Assembly: GCA_017983675.1 (NCBI GenBank)
Contig: JAGOAZ010000004.1
Span: 186,001-250,000 of the forward strand
Length of the DNA stretch: 64,000 nt
Origin: Fluviicola sp.
Lineage (GTDB): Bacteria > Bacteroidota > Bacteroidia > Flavobacteriales_D > Crocinitomicaceae
Direction of reading: 5' to 3'
Part shown: positions 27,817-36,714 of the stretch, piece by piece
How the letters are laid out: each line of letters opens with the position of its first letter
Position numbering within the stretch: position 1 is the stretch's first letter
Program-made: the position numbers and the translations under genes
The notes under the pieces: generated by a model
The model's database searches: none
Seen by the model: only the letters and a program-made list of their open reading frames with translations
What the model was told of the DNA's origin: nothing

Positions 27817-28896
27817 ATGAAAACAATGGCACATTCAATCAAACCAGGGGTTGCATCTGGAGACGAGGTACAAGCAATTTTTACGTTTGCTAAAGAACAA
27901 AAATTTGCCCTTCCTGCAATTAACGTAACAAGTACAAGTACAGTAAATGCAGTAATGGAAACAGCTGCAAAACTAAATTCACCTGTTATCATTCAATTTT
28001 CGAATGGTGGTTGCCTTTTTTATGCGGGAAAAACGCTTTCAAATGAAGGGGAACGTGCTGCAATTTTGGGTGGTATTTCTGGCGCTAAGCATGTTCACGC
28101 ATTAGCTGAAGCGTATGGTGTTACCGTGATTTTACATACCGATCATTGTGCGAAAAAATTATTACCTTGGATTGATGGATTGTTAGATGCAGGTGAAGCG
28201 CATTTCAAAGAAACAGGCAAACCATTGTATTCTTCTCACATGATTGATTTATCGGAAGAACCATTGGTCGAGAATTTGGAAATTTGCAAACGCTACTTAG
28301 CGCGTATGAGTAAAATCGGAATGACACTTGAAATTGAACTCGGTATAACTGGTGGGGAAGAAGATGGTGTAGACAATTCGCATGTTGACACATCAAAATT
28401 GTACACGCAACCTGAAGAAGTTGCTTTTGCATACGAAGAATTAATGAAAATTAGTCCCCGTTTTACTATTGCCGCTGCTTTTGGAAATGTTCACGGTGTA
28501 TACAAACCAGGAAATGTCCAGTTGACTCCAAAAATCTTGTTGAATTCTCAAAAATACGTGCAAGAAAAATTCAATACAGGCGTTAATCCAGTTGATTTTG
28601 TTTTTCATGGCGGTTCCGGTTCGACCTTAGCTGAAATTCGCGAAGCAATTGATTATGGTGTTGTTAAAATGAATATAGATACCGATTTGCAATTTGCCTT
28701 CACAGAAGGAGTGCGTGATTATATTGTTAAAAACGTTGACTACTTGAAAACACAAATTGGAAATCCTGAAGGTGAAGAATTACCCAATAAGAAATATTAT
28801 GATCCACGTAAATGGTTGCGTGATGGTGAGTTAACATTTGTACGTCGTTTGGAACAATCGTTTCATGATTTGAACAATGTTGGAACATTAAATTAA
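27817..28896 (+). CDS. fbaA: Class II fructose-bisphosphate aldolase
   Basis: 359 residues. The family motifs are HTDHCAKKLLPW (zinc histidine and catalytic aspartate), LEIELGITGGEEDGVDN, AAAFGNVHGVYKPGN and VFHGGSGST, then KMNIDTDLQ. It is the zinc aldolase that splits fructose-1,6-bisphosphate in glycolysis and gluconeogenesis. A second ATG at 27826 (MAHSIKPGV) matches the family N-terminus better and may be the true start. accD follows after 6 bases. Confidence 0.96.
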   Translation: MKTMAHSIKPGVASGDEVQAIFTFAKEQKFALPAINVTSTSTVNAVMETAAKLNSPVIIQFSNGGCLFYAGKTLSNEGERAAILGGISGAKHVHALAEAYGVTVILHTDHCAKKLLPWIDGLLDAGEAHFKETGKPLYSSHMIDLSEEPLVENLEICKRYLARMSKIGMTLEIELGITGGEEDGVDNSHVDTSKLYTQPEEVAFAYEELMKISPRFTIAAAFGNVHGVYKPGNVQLTPKILLNSQKYVQEKFNTGVNPVDFVFHGGSGSTLAEIREAIDYGVVKMNIDTDLQFAFTEGVRDYIVKNVDYLKTQIGNPEGEELPNKKYYDPRKWLRDGELTFVRRLEQSFHDLNNVGTLN

Positions 28897-28902
28897 GAGA
28901 AA

Positions 28903-29748
28903 ATGAGTTGGTTTAAAAGAAACAAAGAAGGTATTACAACTTCGACAAAAGATAAAAAAGAGACACCAGAAGGTTTGTGGAACAAATGTTCACGTTGTAA
29001 AACGCTTTTTACAGCGGATGATTTGGCGAAAAATGCATACGTATGTGATCGTTGCTCGCACCACGAACGCATTGGTTCGGAAGAATATTTCCAAGTATTA
29101 TTTGACGATGGAAAATATACCGAAATCAACGCAAACGTTACTTCAGGTGACCCTTTAGAATTTACCGATACGAAAAAGTATACGGATCGTATCAAAGCAT
29201 CTCAAAAATCAACAGGTTTGACAGATGCTATACGAACGGTATACGGTGATTTAGATAGTTTCCCATTTGTTGTTGCTGCGATGGATTTTTCATTCGTTGG
29301 TGGTTCAATGGGTTCGGTGATGGGAGAAAAAATTGCGCGTGCTATTGACAAAGCGATTGAATTGAAAGCGCCGTTTATGATTATCTCAAAATCGGGAGGT
29401 GCGCGTATGATGGAGGCTGGTTTTTCATTGATGCAAATGGCAAAAGTTTCTGGTAAATTAGGTCAATTGGCAGAACATCAATTACCCTACATTTCATTCT
29501 TAACAGATCCAACTACAGGTGGTGTAACCGCTTCTTTTGCAATGTTAGGCGATTTGAATATTGCGGAACCAGAAGCATTAATTGGTTTTGCAGGGCCACG
29601 TGTCGTGAAAGAAACAATCGGACGTGATTTGCCAGATGGTTTCCAAACGTCGGAATTTGTATTGGAACATGGATTCTTGGATTATATCGTAAACAGAACT
29701 GAATTAAAACAACAACTAGGAATGTCTTTGAAATTCTTTAGAAGTTAA
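28903..29748 (+). CDS. accD: Acetyl-CoA carboxylase carboxyltransferase subunit beta
   Basis: 281 residues. An N-terminal four-cysteine zinc finger (CSRCKTLF and CDRCSHHE, about 27-50) precedes the crotonase-like carboxyltransferase domain (SKSGGARMMEAGFSLMQMAK, FLTDPTTGGVTASFAMLGD, AGPRVVKETIG). With AccA it moves the carboxyl group from biotin to acetyl-CoA, the first step of fatty acid synthesis. It is probably co-transcribed with fbaA and ended by the terminator at 29774. Confidence 0.96.
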   Translation: MSWFKRNKEGITTSTKDKKETPEGLWNKCSRCKTLFTADDLAKNAYVCDRCSHHERIGSEEYFQVLFDDGKYTEINANVTSGDPLEFTDTKKYTDRIKASQKSTGLTDAIRTVYGDLDSFPFVVAAMDFSFVGGSMGSVMGEKIARAIDKAIELKAPFMIISKSGGARMMEAGFSLMQMAKVSGKLGQLAEHQLPYISFLTDPTTGGVTASFAMLGDLNIAEPEALIGFAGPRVVKETIGRDLPDGFQTSEFVLEHGFLDYIVNRTELKQQLGMSLKFFRS

Positions 29749-29773
29749 GTTATAAAAAAAAACGTATTGTTTT

Positions 29774-29806
29774 AAATCCGGGTGTTCGTTCATTCGGATT
29801 TTTTTA
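29774..29806 (+). terminator. Rho-independent terminator after accD
   Basis: A 7-bp stem AAATCCG / CGGATTT with a 14-base loop, followed by a T run. Confidence 0.7.
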
Positions 29807-29882
29807 TTCATTCAAAAGTTATTAATATTCATTTTGTTGAAAGAACTAATCATTTAACTCGTTAGCTATTCAATTGTTGCAG

Positions 29883-29890
29883 TAACTTTG
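29883..29890 (+). promoter_or_regulatory. -7 promoter box for the small secreted protein
   Basis: TAACTTTG, 18 bases before the ATG at 29909. It also shows that a TTG start at 29888 would lie inside the promoter. Confidence 0.5.
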
Positions 29891-29908
29891 TACAACTTAA
29901 AATACAGC

Positions 29909-30571
29909 ATGCACTTCGTTCGGTTATTAGTTATTTTTTCATTGAGTTTTTCTGTTGTTACAGTTAAGGCAAATGTGATTACTTCGTATTATGCTGATGG
30001 AATAACAGTGCGCTCGCTGGAACAATTGCCAACCGAAGCGACAATTGGTGTATCGCTTCACTTTGCAAAAAATGGTTCGTTAGAAACAGCGAAATCAACA
30101 AATTTAAAGAATACCATTCTCCATCAAACTACTTTTTTCTTGGATGTTGCTTTGTCTGTTCAATCAATTGAATTGCGTATTATTGATTTTGCTCTAGCAA
30201 ACAAATCTTTTCAACAGGTATACAAACGTTTTCTTGCAGCTAAAATCAAAAAAGAAAACGACGTGATTAATAAATCACACGCTTCAATTCAAACGATAAC
30301 GCCATCCAATCAATCAACCAAAGTATCGACAAACCTTTCTAGTCATTTGTTAGCGCCACAAGTTGATAAACCGAAAGTTGCATCTGGTTTAAAGTTTTTA
30401 CCAAACGGACGGAACAAACTGTACACGAAATCAGGTGATATCTGGATGGATGGCGAGTTTAAAAAAGGTCAGTTGATGGACGGAAAGGTCTTTTTGTATG
30501 ATGCTGACGGAGTACTTTTAAAAGTCCGAATCTATAAAAATGGCGCTTACGAGCGCGATGGATTATTATAA
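29909..30571 (+). CDS. Secreted hypothetical protein with one YwqK/MORN-like C-terminal repeat
   Basis: 220 residues. A hydrophobic signal segment (FVRLLVIFSLSFSVVTVKA) is followed by about 130 residues with no family I recognise. The C-terminal ~55 residues have the G-x-W-x-x-G rhythm of YwqK/MORN repeats (GDIWMDGEFKKGQLMDGKVFLYD, ending in ALL-type KNGAYERDG). The start at 29909 is chosen because the next start upstream overlaps a promoter box. It stands alone between accD and rpsO. Function unknown. Confidence 0.7.
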   Translation: MHFVRLLVIFSLSFSVVTVKANVITSYYADGITVRSLEQLPTEATIGVSLHFAKNGSLETAKSTNLKNTILHQTTFFLDVALSVQSIELRIIDFALANKSFQQVYKRFLAAKIKKENDVINKSHASIQTITPSNQSTKVSTNLSSHLLAPQVDKPKVASGLKFLPNGRNKLYTKSGDIWMDGEFKKGQLMDGKVFLYDADGVLLKVRIYKNGAYERDGLL

Positions 30572-30616
30572 TTCAACGTTTCTTTCAATAATATTTTTCT
30601 TTTAACAAAGAATTAC

Positions 30617-30624
30617 TATCTTTG
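30617..30624 (+). promoter_or_regulatory. -7 promoter box for rpsO
   Basis: TATCTTTG, 58 bases before the rpsO ATG, leaving a leader of about 50 bases. Confidence 0.6.
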
Positions 30625-30682
30625 CACCGTCTTTGTAAAAAGTTTACCCAGGCTACATAATGATCATTCAAGTAATATTGGC

Positions 30683-30952
30683 ATGTATTTAGATTCAACA
30701 AAAAAGAAAGAAATCTTCGCTAAACACGGAGGTGCAGAAACAAACACAGGTTCAACAGAGGGACAAATTGCATTGTTCACATTTCGTATCGCTCACTTAA
30801 CTGAGCATTTGAAAAAGAACCGTAAAGACTACGGAACACAACGTTCATTACAATTATTGGTTGGTAAACGTCGTAGTTTCTTAGATTATTTAAAGCGTAA
30901 CGATATTGAGAAATACCGTGCTTTAATCAAAGAATTAGGTTTACGTCGTTAA
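30683..30952 (+). CDS. rpsO: 30S ribosomal protein S15
   Basis: 89 residues, the normal length. It has the S15 signature: HGGAETNTGSTEGQIALFT, LTEHLKKNRKDY and LVGKRRSFLDYLKRND. It binds the central domain of 16S rRNA early in 30S assembly. The order rpsO then pnp is widely conserved. A composite hairpin lies between them. Confidence 0.98.
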   Translation: MYLDSTKKKEIFAKHGGAETNTGSTEGQIALFTFRIAHLTEHLKKNRKDYGTQRSLQLLVGKRRSFLDYLKRNDIEKYRALIKELGLRR

Positions 30953-30993
30953 TTACGTTGCGCGCAATCGCACAAACGATACAATACATTATT

Positions 30994-31034
30994 AAAAGGG
31001 GGGCTTGTCGGATTAATCCGGTGTCCCCCTTTTT
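30994..31034 (+). terminator. Composite hairpin with T tail between rpsO and pnp
   Basis: The outer stem AAAAGGGGG / CCCCCTTTT (30994-31002 with 31025-31033) encloses an inner palindrome CGGATTAATCCG (31009-31020), and a T tract is part of the 3' arm. It could be a terminator or attenuator for rpsO or a processing site in the rpsO-pnp message. Confidence 0.8.
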
Positions 31035-31085
31035 GTTTAAACCGATGACACAAGAGTGGCATCAAAAATTTGAAATAATATAAAT

Positions 31086-33236
31086 ATGAAAATAGGTATC
31101 AAAAAGTCCATCGTTACTGGAGGGAAAGAAATTTCCATCGAGACCGGAAAATTAGCGAAACAAGCTGACGGTTCAGTAGTGTTACAAATGGGCAACACGG
31201 TGTTGTTAGCGACTGTCGTAGCAGCACCAGAAGCAAAAGAAGGAGTTGACTTCCTTCCATTAACAGTTGATTATCGTGAAAAATATTCAGCTGCAGGTCG
31301 TTTTCCTGGTGGATTCTTCCGTAGAGAAGCGCGTCCATCTGAAAATGAGATTTTAGTCATGCGTCTTGTTGACCGTGCATTACGTCCACTTTTCCCAGAT
31401 GATTATCACGCGGAAGTACAGTTAATGATTCAATTATTAGCGTACGATGGTGTCAACAATCCAGATGCATTGTGTGGTTTAGCTGCTTCAGCGGCTATCG
31501 CTGTTTCTGACATTCCTTTCAACGGACCAATGTCTGAAGTACGTGTAGGTCGTGTGAATGGTGAATGGATCGTTAATCCGTCAATGGACGAAATCAAAGT
31601 AGCTGACATCGATATGATGGTTGCAGGTACAATGAAAGACGTGAACATGATCGAAGGAGAATTCAAAGAAATCTCTGAGTTGGAAATGGTTGAAGCGATC
31701 AAATTAGCGCATGCTGCGATCAAAGAACAATGTCAGTTCCAATTAGATTTGGCTGCTGAAATTTCGACAGCGAATCCAAAACGTGTTTACTCGCACGAAA
31801 CGCACAACGAAGACGTGAAAGCGAAAGTGTACGAATTAGCAATGGAAAAATGCAAAGACGTTGCACGTATGGGCTTAGCGAATAAAGCAAAACGTACCGA
31901 ATTATTTGAAGCGATTAAATCGGAAGTGAAAGCTGCTTTCTCGGAAGAGGAATTGGCAGAAGTAAGCGGTTTTATTTCGACATATTTCTCAGAAGTGAAG
32001 AAAAAAGCAGTTCGTTGGGTTATGTTACACGAAGGACTTCGTTTGGATGGTCGTAAGTTTGATGAAATTCGTCCAATTTGGGCGGAAGTTGATTACTTAC
32101 CAATCGTTCACGGTTCTGCTGTGTTTACACGTGGAGAAACGCAATCATTGACAACACTTACGTTAGGTGGTAAAATGGATGAGCAGTTGATCGACGGAGT
32201 AACGTTCCATGGAACTGAAAAATTCTTATTACACTACAACTTCCCGCCATTCTCAACAGGTGAAGCAAAACCATTAAGAGGAACTTCTCGTAGAGAAATT
32301 GGTCACGGAAATTTAGCATTACGTGCATTGAAACCAGTTTTACCGGAAGATAATGCATATACGATTCGTTTGGTGTCTGATATCCTTGAATCAAACGGTT
32401 CGTCTTCTATGGCAACTGTTTGTGCTGGAACATTAGCATTAATGGATGGTGGTGTACAAATCAAAGCGCCAGTTTCTGGTATCGCTATGGGGCTTGTTGC
32501 TGATGATGGTAAATTTGCTGTATTATCTGATATCTTAGGAGACGAAGATCACTTAGGTGACATGGACTTCAAAGTTACAGGAACAGCAAAAGGAATTACA
32601 GCTTGTCAAATGGACATCAAAGTAGATGGTCTACCATACGAAGTATTGATCCAAGCATTGGAACAAGCGCGTGGAGGTCGTTTACACATTTTGAATAAAA
32701 TCATTGAAACAATCGCTGCTCCAAATCCTGATTTCAAACCACAAACTCCACGTATCGAAGCATTCAATGTGCCTAACGATATGATTGGAGCGATTATCGG
32801 ACCTGGAGGAAAAATCATTCAAGGAATCCAAAAAGATACCAACACAACCATTACAATTGAAGAATTGGAAACAGGTGAGGGTAGAGTTCAAATTATGTCA
32901 AACAATGCGGATGACATGAACGCTGCAAACGCTCGTCTTCGAATGATTGCTTTCCCACCAACAGTAGATGAGGGAATGGAATACGAAGGAAAAGTGAAAG
33001 CTGTGAAAGACTTCGGTTGTTTCGTTGAGATTTTACCTGGTACAGATGGATTGATCCACATTTCAGAATTCTCTTGGGAGAAAGTTGCGAAAATGGAAGA
33101 CGTTTGTAAAGAAGGTGATGTATTGAAATTCAAAGTTGTTGGAAAAGATCCAAAAACGAAAAAATGGAAATTATCGCGCAAAGTGTTGTTACCTCGTCCA
33201 GAGAAACCAGCTGGCGAAGCAACTGCAGAAGCATAA
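31086..33236 (+). CDS. pnp: Polyribonucleotide nucleotidyltransferase
   Basis: 716 residues with the full PNPase layout: a first RNase PH domain ([33 protein letters not shown]), a helical linker, a second RNase PH domain ([42 protein letters not shown]), a KH domain ([12 protein letters not shown], about 570) and an S1 domain ([22 protein letters not shown], about 640). It degrades RNA 3' to 5' with phosphate. No -7 box is visible in the 51 bases after the rpsO hairpin, so expression may rely on read-through. Confidence 0.97.
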   Translation: MKIGIKKSIVTGGKEISIETGKLAKQADGSVVLQMGNTVLLATVVAAPEAKEGVDFLPLTVDYREKYSAAGRFPGGFFRREARPSENEILVMRLVDRALRPLFPDDYHAEVQLMIQLLAYDGVNNPDALCGLAASAAIAVSDIPFNGPMSEVRVGRVNGEWIVNPSMDEIKVADIDMMVAGTMKDVNMIEGEFKEISELEMVEAIKLAHAAIKEQCQFQLDLAAEISTANPKRVYSHETHNEDVKAKVYELAMEKCKDVARMGLANKAKRTELFEAIKSEVKAAFSEEELAEVSGFISTYFSEVKKKAVRWVMLHEGLRLDGRKFDEIRPIWAEVDYLPIVHGSAVFTRGETQSLTTLTLGGKMDEQLIDGVTFHGTEKFLLHYNFPPFSTGEAKPLRGTSRREIGHGNLALRALKPVLPEDNAYTIRLVSDILESNGSSSMATVCAGTLALMDGGVQIKAPVSGIAMGLVADDGKFAVLSDILGDEDHLGDMDFKVTGTAKGITACQMDIKVDGLPYEVLIQALEQARGGRLHILNKIIETIAAPNPDFKPQTPRIEAFNVPNDMIGAIIGPGGKIIQGIQKDTNTTITIEELETGEGRVQIMSNNADDMNAANARLRMIAFPPTVDEGMEYEGKVKAVKDFGCFVEILPGTDGLIHISEFSWEKVAKMEDVCKEGDVLKFKVVGKDPKTKKWKLSRKVLLPRPEKPAGEATAEA

Positions 33237-33256
33237 GAAATAGTTATTTCAAAATT

Positions 33257-33289
33257 AACGGGTTGTTCAATGAGCAACCCGTTTTTTTA
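33257..33289 (+). terminator. Rho-independent terminator after pnp (repeat copy 1)
   Basis: Arms AACGGGTTG / CAACCCGTT (33257-33265 with 33275-33283) and a T tract. The whole 27-base hairpin is repeated exactly at 36715-36741. Confidence 0.9.
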
Positions 33290-33341
33290 TTCCCTTTGGT
33301 GCAGAATATCCGGTTTTAGTCGGTTGTTTCCTGTTAAAAAA

Positions 33342-33372
33342 TTTGCGAAATTCAAGAATTATTATATCTTTG
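33342..33372 (+). promoter_or_regulatory. Promoter of the T9SS cargo cassette
   Basis: TTTG at 33342-33345, a 19-base spacer and TATCTTTG at 33365-33372: a near-ideal Bacteroidetes promoter, 48 bases before the ATG at 33421. Confidence 0.75.
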
Positions 33373-33420
33373 GTAGAGACTAATACTAGTACACATATTT
33401 TATCACTTAAACACGCAACC

Positions 33421-33987
33421 ATGAAACATTTAATTCTTATATTATTTTGTTCATTTATTTTTTCAAATATATCATTCTCACAATGTGCAACTGCTGGTAA
33501 TGACACGGTTTTTGAAATTTGTAAAAACACTCTTTTTAATTTGGATTCATTATTATCAGATAGTGCAGCAATAGATGGTGATTGGGTTTCTCCATTTGGT
33601 AATCCAGTTACTAATACCTCAGTTTTATCAAGTAATTTTATAGGTCAATATGCTTACACATACATAGTTTACGATAGTATCTGCAATACATCTGACACAG
33701 CTAAGGTTTTAATTAAAGTAATAGATGGATGTACAGGATCAATAAATGAACAAGTTGAATCTTTTTTCCAATTATCACCCAACCCAGGAAGGGATGAGAT
33801 TATGGTAACAATACCGGAAGGAGAATTGTTGCAAAAAGTAACAATATTAAATGCTTTAGGACAAGAAGTTTACCAATTAGATAAACCGAAAAACAAGCTT
33901 GATGTTAGTGGATTAGATGCAGGAATTTACACAATCAAAATTGAAGTGAAAAATAAAAGCTATGCGAAACGTTTTGTGAAATTATAA
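33421..33987 (+). CDS. T9SS cargo A: single Ig-like domain with type A sorting domain
   Basis: 188 residues from the ATG at 33421. A longer frame from 33343 overlaps the promoter and is rejected. A signal peptide (ending SFSQ) is followed by one ~85-residue domain with four spaced cysteines whose AGNDTVFEIC...GDWVSP...YAYTYIV...C pattern resembles the Ig-like repeats of large Bacteroidetes adhesins. A T9SS type A sorting domain (FQLSPNPGRDEIMV, QKVTILNALGQEV, GIYTIKIEV) ends in KRFVKL. It is probably exported and surface-attached or released. Its sorting domain is almost the same as that of cargo D. Confidence 0.85.
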   Translation: MKHLILILFCSFIFSNISFSQCATAGNDTVFEICKNTLFNLDSLLSDSAAIDGDWVSPFGNPVTNTSVLSSNFIGQYAYTYIVYDSICNTSDTAKVLIKVIDGCTGSINEQVESFFQLSPNPGRDEIMVTIPEGELLQKVTILNALGQEVYQLDKPKNKLDVSGLDAGIYTIKIEVKNKSYAKRFVKL

Positions 33988-34000
33988 CAATCAATTAATT

Positions 34001-34870
34001 ATGAAAAAGTTAATCGTACTATTCGTATTACTCCAAAACCTTGCTTTCGGTCAATACCAATCGTTATTTAGTGATTCAATAACTACATGGGACATTATGG
34101 AGGATAGAAGTAACCTGGACGATCCACAATTTCCAATGTATCGTTTAAGTATCGACCACGATACCATTGATATAAATGGCGACACAATTTTTTACATTGT
34201 TGGAACTTCAAATTATCAACCAAATTACCCCAACGAGAATTTTTTTGCTAAGGAAAATAATGATCATAGCAAAGCTTGGGTTAAAAAGCAATATAACGAT
34301 ACTACTTGGTCACTTTTTTATGATTTGACATTATCAGTTGGAGAGACTATTCTAAGTAATGCAGGATCATATAATACTTCATTAGCGATTGTAGATTCCG
34401 TTTATTTTGATGTACTGAATCGAAAACATATTCGTTTCAATCAAAACACGTTTATTTCAGGTAAATTTGAATTTATAGAAGGGGTAGGTACATCTTATGG
34501 ATTATTTCGAACAATGATTTATAATCCATCACGTAAACCAACCTTGATTTGCCAGCACAAAAGTGGTGTACTCAATTATTCGTTGATTCATCCGTTTGTT
34601 GCAAATTGTCAAACGTCACTTAGTACGGATGAGTTGCAAATAAACAAACTTGTAATTTTTCCAAATCCTTCAAATGAATGGATTACAGTATCAACTGATT
34701 ATTCCAACCAGTGGGAAACAATTTCAGTTTTCAATGCAATGGGGCAATTAATCTTGAAGACAAACGATTCGGTAAGTCCAATCAATGTGAGTGGGCTAGA
34801 AAATGGGTTATACCTTATTTCTTGTTCGAATGAAACAACAACAGTTACCAATCAATTTATTAAACATTGA
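34001..34870 (+). CDS. T9SS cargo B: secreted paralogue with type A sorting domain
   Basis: 289 residues. A signal peptide ending AFGQ is followed by a beta-rich domain of about 190 residues starting YQSLFSDSITTWDIM and containing the family hallmark FIEGVGTSYG. The type A sorting domain has VIFPNPSNEWITV, ISVFNAMGQLIL and GLENGLYLIS. No enzymatic motif is visible. It starts 13 bases after cargo A without a promoter of its own, so it is probably in the same operon. Cargo C is its tandem copy with a period of 916 bases. Confidence 0.85.
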   Translation: MKKLIVLFVLLQNLAFGQYQSLFSDSITTWDIMEDRSNLDDPQFPMYRLSIDHDTIDINGDTIFYIVGTSNYQPNYPNENFFAKENNDHSKAWVKKQYNDTTWSLFYDLTLSVGETILSNAGSYNTSLAIVDSVYFDVLNRKHIRFNQNTFISGKFEFIEGVGTSYGLFRTMIYNPSRKPTLICQHKSGVLNYSLIHPFVANCQTSLSTDELQINKLVIFPNPSNEWITVSTDYSNQWETISVFNAMGQLILKTNDSVSPINVSGLENGLYLISCSNETTTVTNQFIKH

Positions 34871-34982
34871 AATTGATTTATTCGATATTTATTAAATGAT
34901 CCAAAAATTTGATCTCATGAAAAAAGCACTATTCATCACGTTGTTACTATTCGTTAATTGTAATTTGATTGCGCAATACCAA
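34535..34982 (+). repeat. Direct repeat, copy 1 (period 916)
   Basis: It covers the sorting-domain half of cargo B, the intergenic spacer and the signal-peptide codons of cargo C. It is nearly identical to 35451-35898; the stretch 34866-34982 matches 35782-35898 with one mismatch, at 34952. Confidence 0.92.
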
Positions 34983-35786
34983 TCGTTATTTAGTGACTCA
35001 ATAACAACATGGGACATTATGGAAGATAAAAGCAACCTAGATGATCCATATTATCCCATGTATCAGTTATTTATCGACCACGATACCATTGATGTAAATG
35101 GAGACACCATGTATTTTATCGTTAGTACATCCAATCAATCCAATTATCCGAACGAATCATATTATTTGAAGGAAAATAGTGATCATAGTAAAGTTTGGAA
35201 AAAAAGGAATTATGGTGATACAACTTGGCTAATATTATACGATTTAACATTGAATGTGGGTGATATCTGTATTACTCCGGATTTTGCAAATACACCTCAG
35301 ACCTTGGTTGATTCTGTATATTTTGATGCACAAAACAGAAAACATATTCGATTTGATTCAAACACGTTGATGTCGGGTAAATTTGAATTTATTGAAGGGG
35401 TAGGAACTTCCTATGGTTTACATAGAAGTGTGTTTACAGTTCCATTTAGAAAACCAACCTTGATTTGCCAGCACAAAAGTGGTGTACTCAATTATTCGTT
35501 GATTCATCCGCTAGTTGCAAATTGCCAAACGTCACTTGGTTCGGATGAGTTGCAAATAAACAAACTTATAATTTTTCCAAATCCTTCGAATGAATGGATT
35601 ACAGTATCAACTGATTATTCCAACCAGTGGGAAACCATTTCTGTTTTCAATGCAATGGGACAATTAATCTTGAGGACAAACGATTCGGTAAGTCCAATCA
35701 ATGTAAGTGGGCTTGAAAATGGGTTATACCTCATTTCTTGTTCGAATGAAACAACAACAGTTACCAATCAATTTATTAAAAATTGA
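34917..35786 (+). CDS. T9SS cargo C: tandem duplicate of cargo B
   Basis: 289 residues from the ATG at 34917, which begins a standard signal peptide (MKKALFITLLLF). A start 7 codons upstream would put a charged tail before it. The passenger domain (YQSLFSDSITTWDIMEDKSN, FIEGVGTSYG) follows cargo B throughout. The C-terminal third, from KPTLICQHKSGVLNYS onward, is nearly identical, while the middle has diverged. The type A sorting domain is the cargo B version. Function unknown; probably extracellular. Confidence 0.85.
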   Translation: MKKALFITLLLFVNCNLIAQYQSLFSDSITTWDIMEDKSNLDDPYYPMYQLFIDHDTIDVNGDTMYFIVSTSNQSNYPNESYYLKENSDHSKVWKKRNYGDTTWLILYDLTLNVGDICITPDFANTPQTLVDSVYFDAQNRKHIRFDSNTLMSGKFEFIEGVGTSYGLHRSVFTVPFRKPTLICQHKSGVLNYSLIHPLVANCQTSLGSDELQINKLIIFPNPSNEWITVSTDYSNQWETISVFNAMGQLILRTNDSVSPINVSGLENGLYLISCSNETTTVTNQFIKN

Positions 35787-35898
35787 AATTGATTTATTCG
35801 ATATTTATTAAATGATCCAAAAATTTGATCTCATGAAAAAAGCACTATTCATCACGTTGTTACTATTTGTTAATTGTAATTTGATTGCGCAATACCAA
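35451..35898 (+). repeat. Direct repeat, copy 2 (period 916)
   Basis: Second copy of 34535-34982: the sorting-domain half of cargo C, the same spacer and the signal-peptide codons of cargo D. Close homology stops at 35898. Confidence 0.92.
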
Positions 35899-36696
35899 AG
35901 TTTATTTGGAAATACTTCAGCCACATGGAAAATGGTGAAATCAACTCCCTTTTTTGGTTATGACAATTACCAAGTTACGCTTGATTCGGTAATTAATGTA
36001 AACGGAGAAATGATATATCGTGTAAAAGATCATTCGATAAGTGGAACTTGTAGTAATCAAAATTTCATCAAAGAGGATTTAGTTAACGGTAAGTTTTATT
36101 ATTCCGGAAACATAAATGGAAATTATGTGCTTTTCATGGATTTAGGTTTACAAATAGGAGATACGTCACCAACATTTTGGTTTTATTCTCCATCAGGTAC
36201 AGTTGACTCAATATATTTGGACAATCAAAATAGAAAACACATTCGGTTTTCATCTTCGGTACAAATTAGTGAACATTATGAATTCATAGAAGGTGTTGGC
36301 TCCTCAAGAGGTATTCCATTAAATTGTGCATCATCCCCAGGATTATCCCCAACTTTCATCTGTAAAGATAAAGATAATGTTATTGAATATTCCAGCATTT
36401 CAACAAATCCAAATCTAATAATTGATAACTGTTACATGTACATTTTAGGAATTGACGAACAAGTTGAATCTTTCTTCCAATTGTCACCCAATCCAGGAAA
36501 CGATGAGATTATGGTAACAATACCGGAAGGAGAAGTGATGCAAAAAGTAACAATATTAAATGCTTTAGGACAAGAAGTTTACCAATTAGACAAACCGAAT
36601 CAAAAGCTTAATGTTAGTGAGTTAGATGCTGGAATTTACACAATCAAAATTGAAGTGAAAAATAAAAGCTATGCGAAACGTTTTGTGAAATTATAA
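35833..36696 (+). CDS. T9SS cargo D: chimera of cargo C start and cargo A sorting domain
   Basis: 287 residues from the ATG at 35833. The signal peptide and first mature residues (to QYQSLF) copy cargo C almost base for base. The passenger is a diverged member of the B/C family (VDSIYLDNQNRKHIRF, FIEGVGSSRG). The sorting domain is not the B/C type but the cargo A type (EQVESFFQLSPNPG, ending KRFVKL), and the last 66 bases of the gene are identical to those of cargo A. This points to recombination within the cassette. A terminator identical to that of pnp follows. Confidence 0.85.
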   Translation: MKKALFITLLLFVNCNLIAQYQSLFGNTSATWKMVKSTPFFGYDNYQVTLDSVINVNGEMIYRVKDHSISGTCSNQNFIKEDLVNGKFYYSGNINGNYVLFMDLGLQIGDTSPTFWFYSPSGTVDSIYLDNQNRKHIRFSSSVQISEHYEFIEGVGSSRGIPLNCASSPGLSPTFICKDKDNVIEYSSISTNPNLIIDNCYMYILGIDEQVESFFQLSPNPGNDEIMVTIPEGEVMQKVTILNALGQEVYQLDKPNQKLNVSELDAGIYTIKIEVKNKSYAKRFVKL

Positions 36697-36714
36697 TTCT
36701 TTGTAGTAGAAAAA

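Noticed and set aside
32888..33277. A 129-codon minus-strand frame over the end of pnp
   Set aside because: It lies antisense to the KH-S1 region of pnp and crosses the terminator hairpin; no protein signature.
33343..33420. Longer start for cargo A
   Set aside because: The extra codons overlap the TTTG and TATCTTTG promoter elements and put 26 residues before a standard signal peptide.
34535..35898. Long direct repeats as a CRISPR array or transposon ends
   Set aside because: The repeats are coding (sorting domain plus signal peptide) with a 916-base period; there are no short regular spacers, terminal inverted repeats or transposase.
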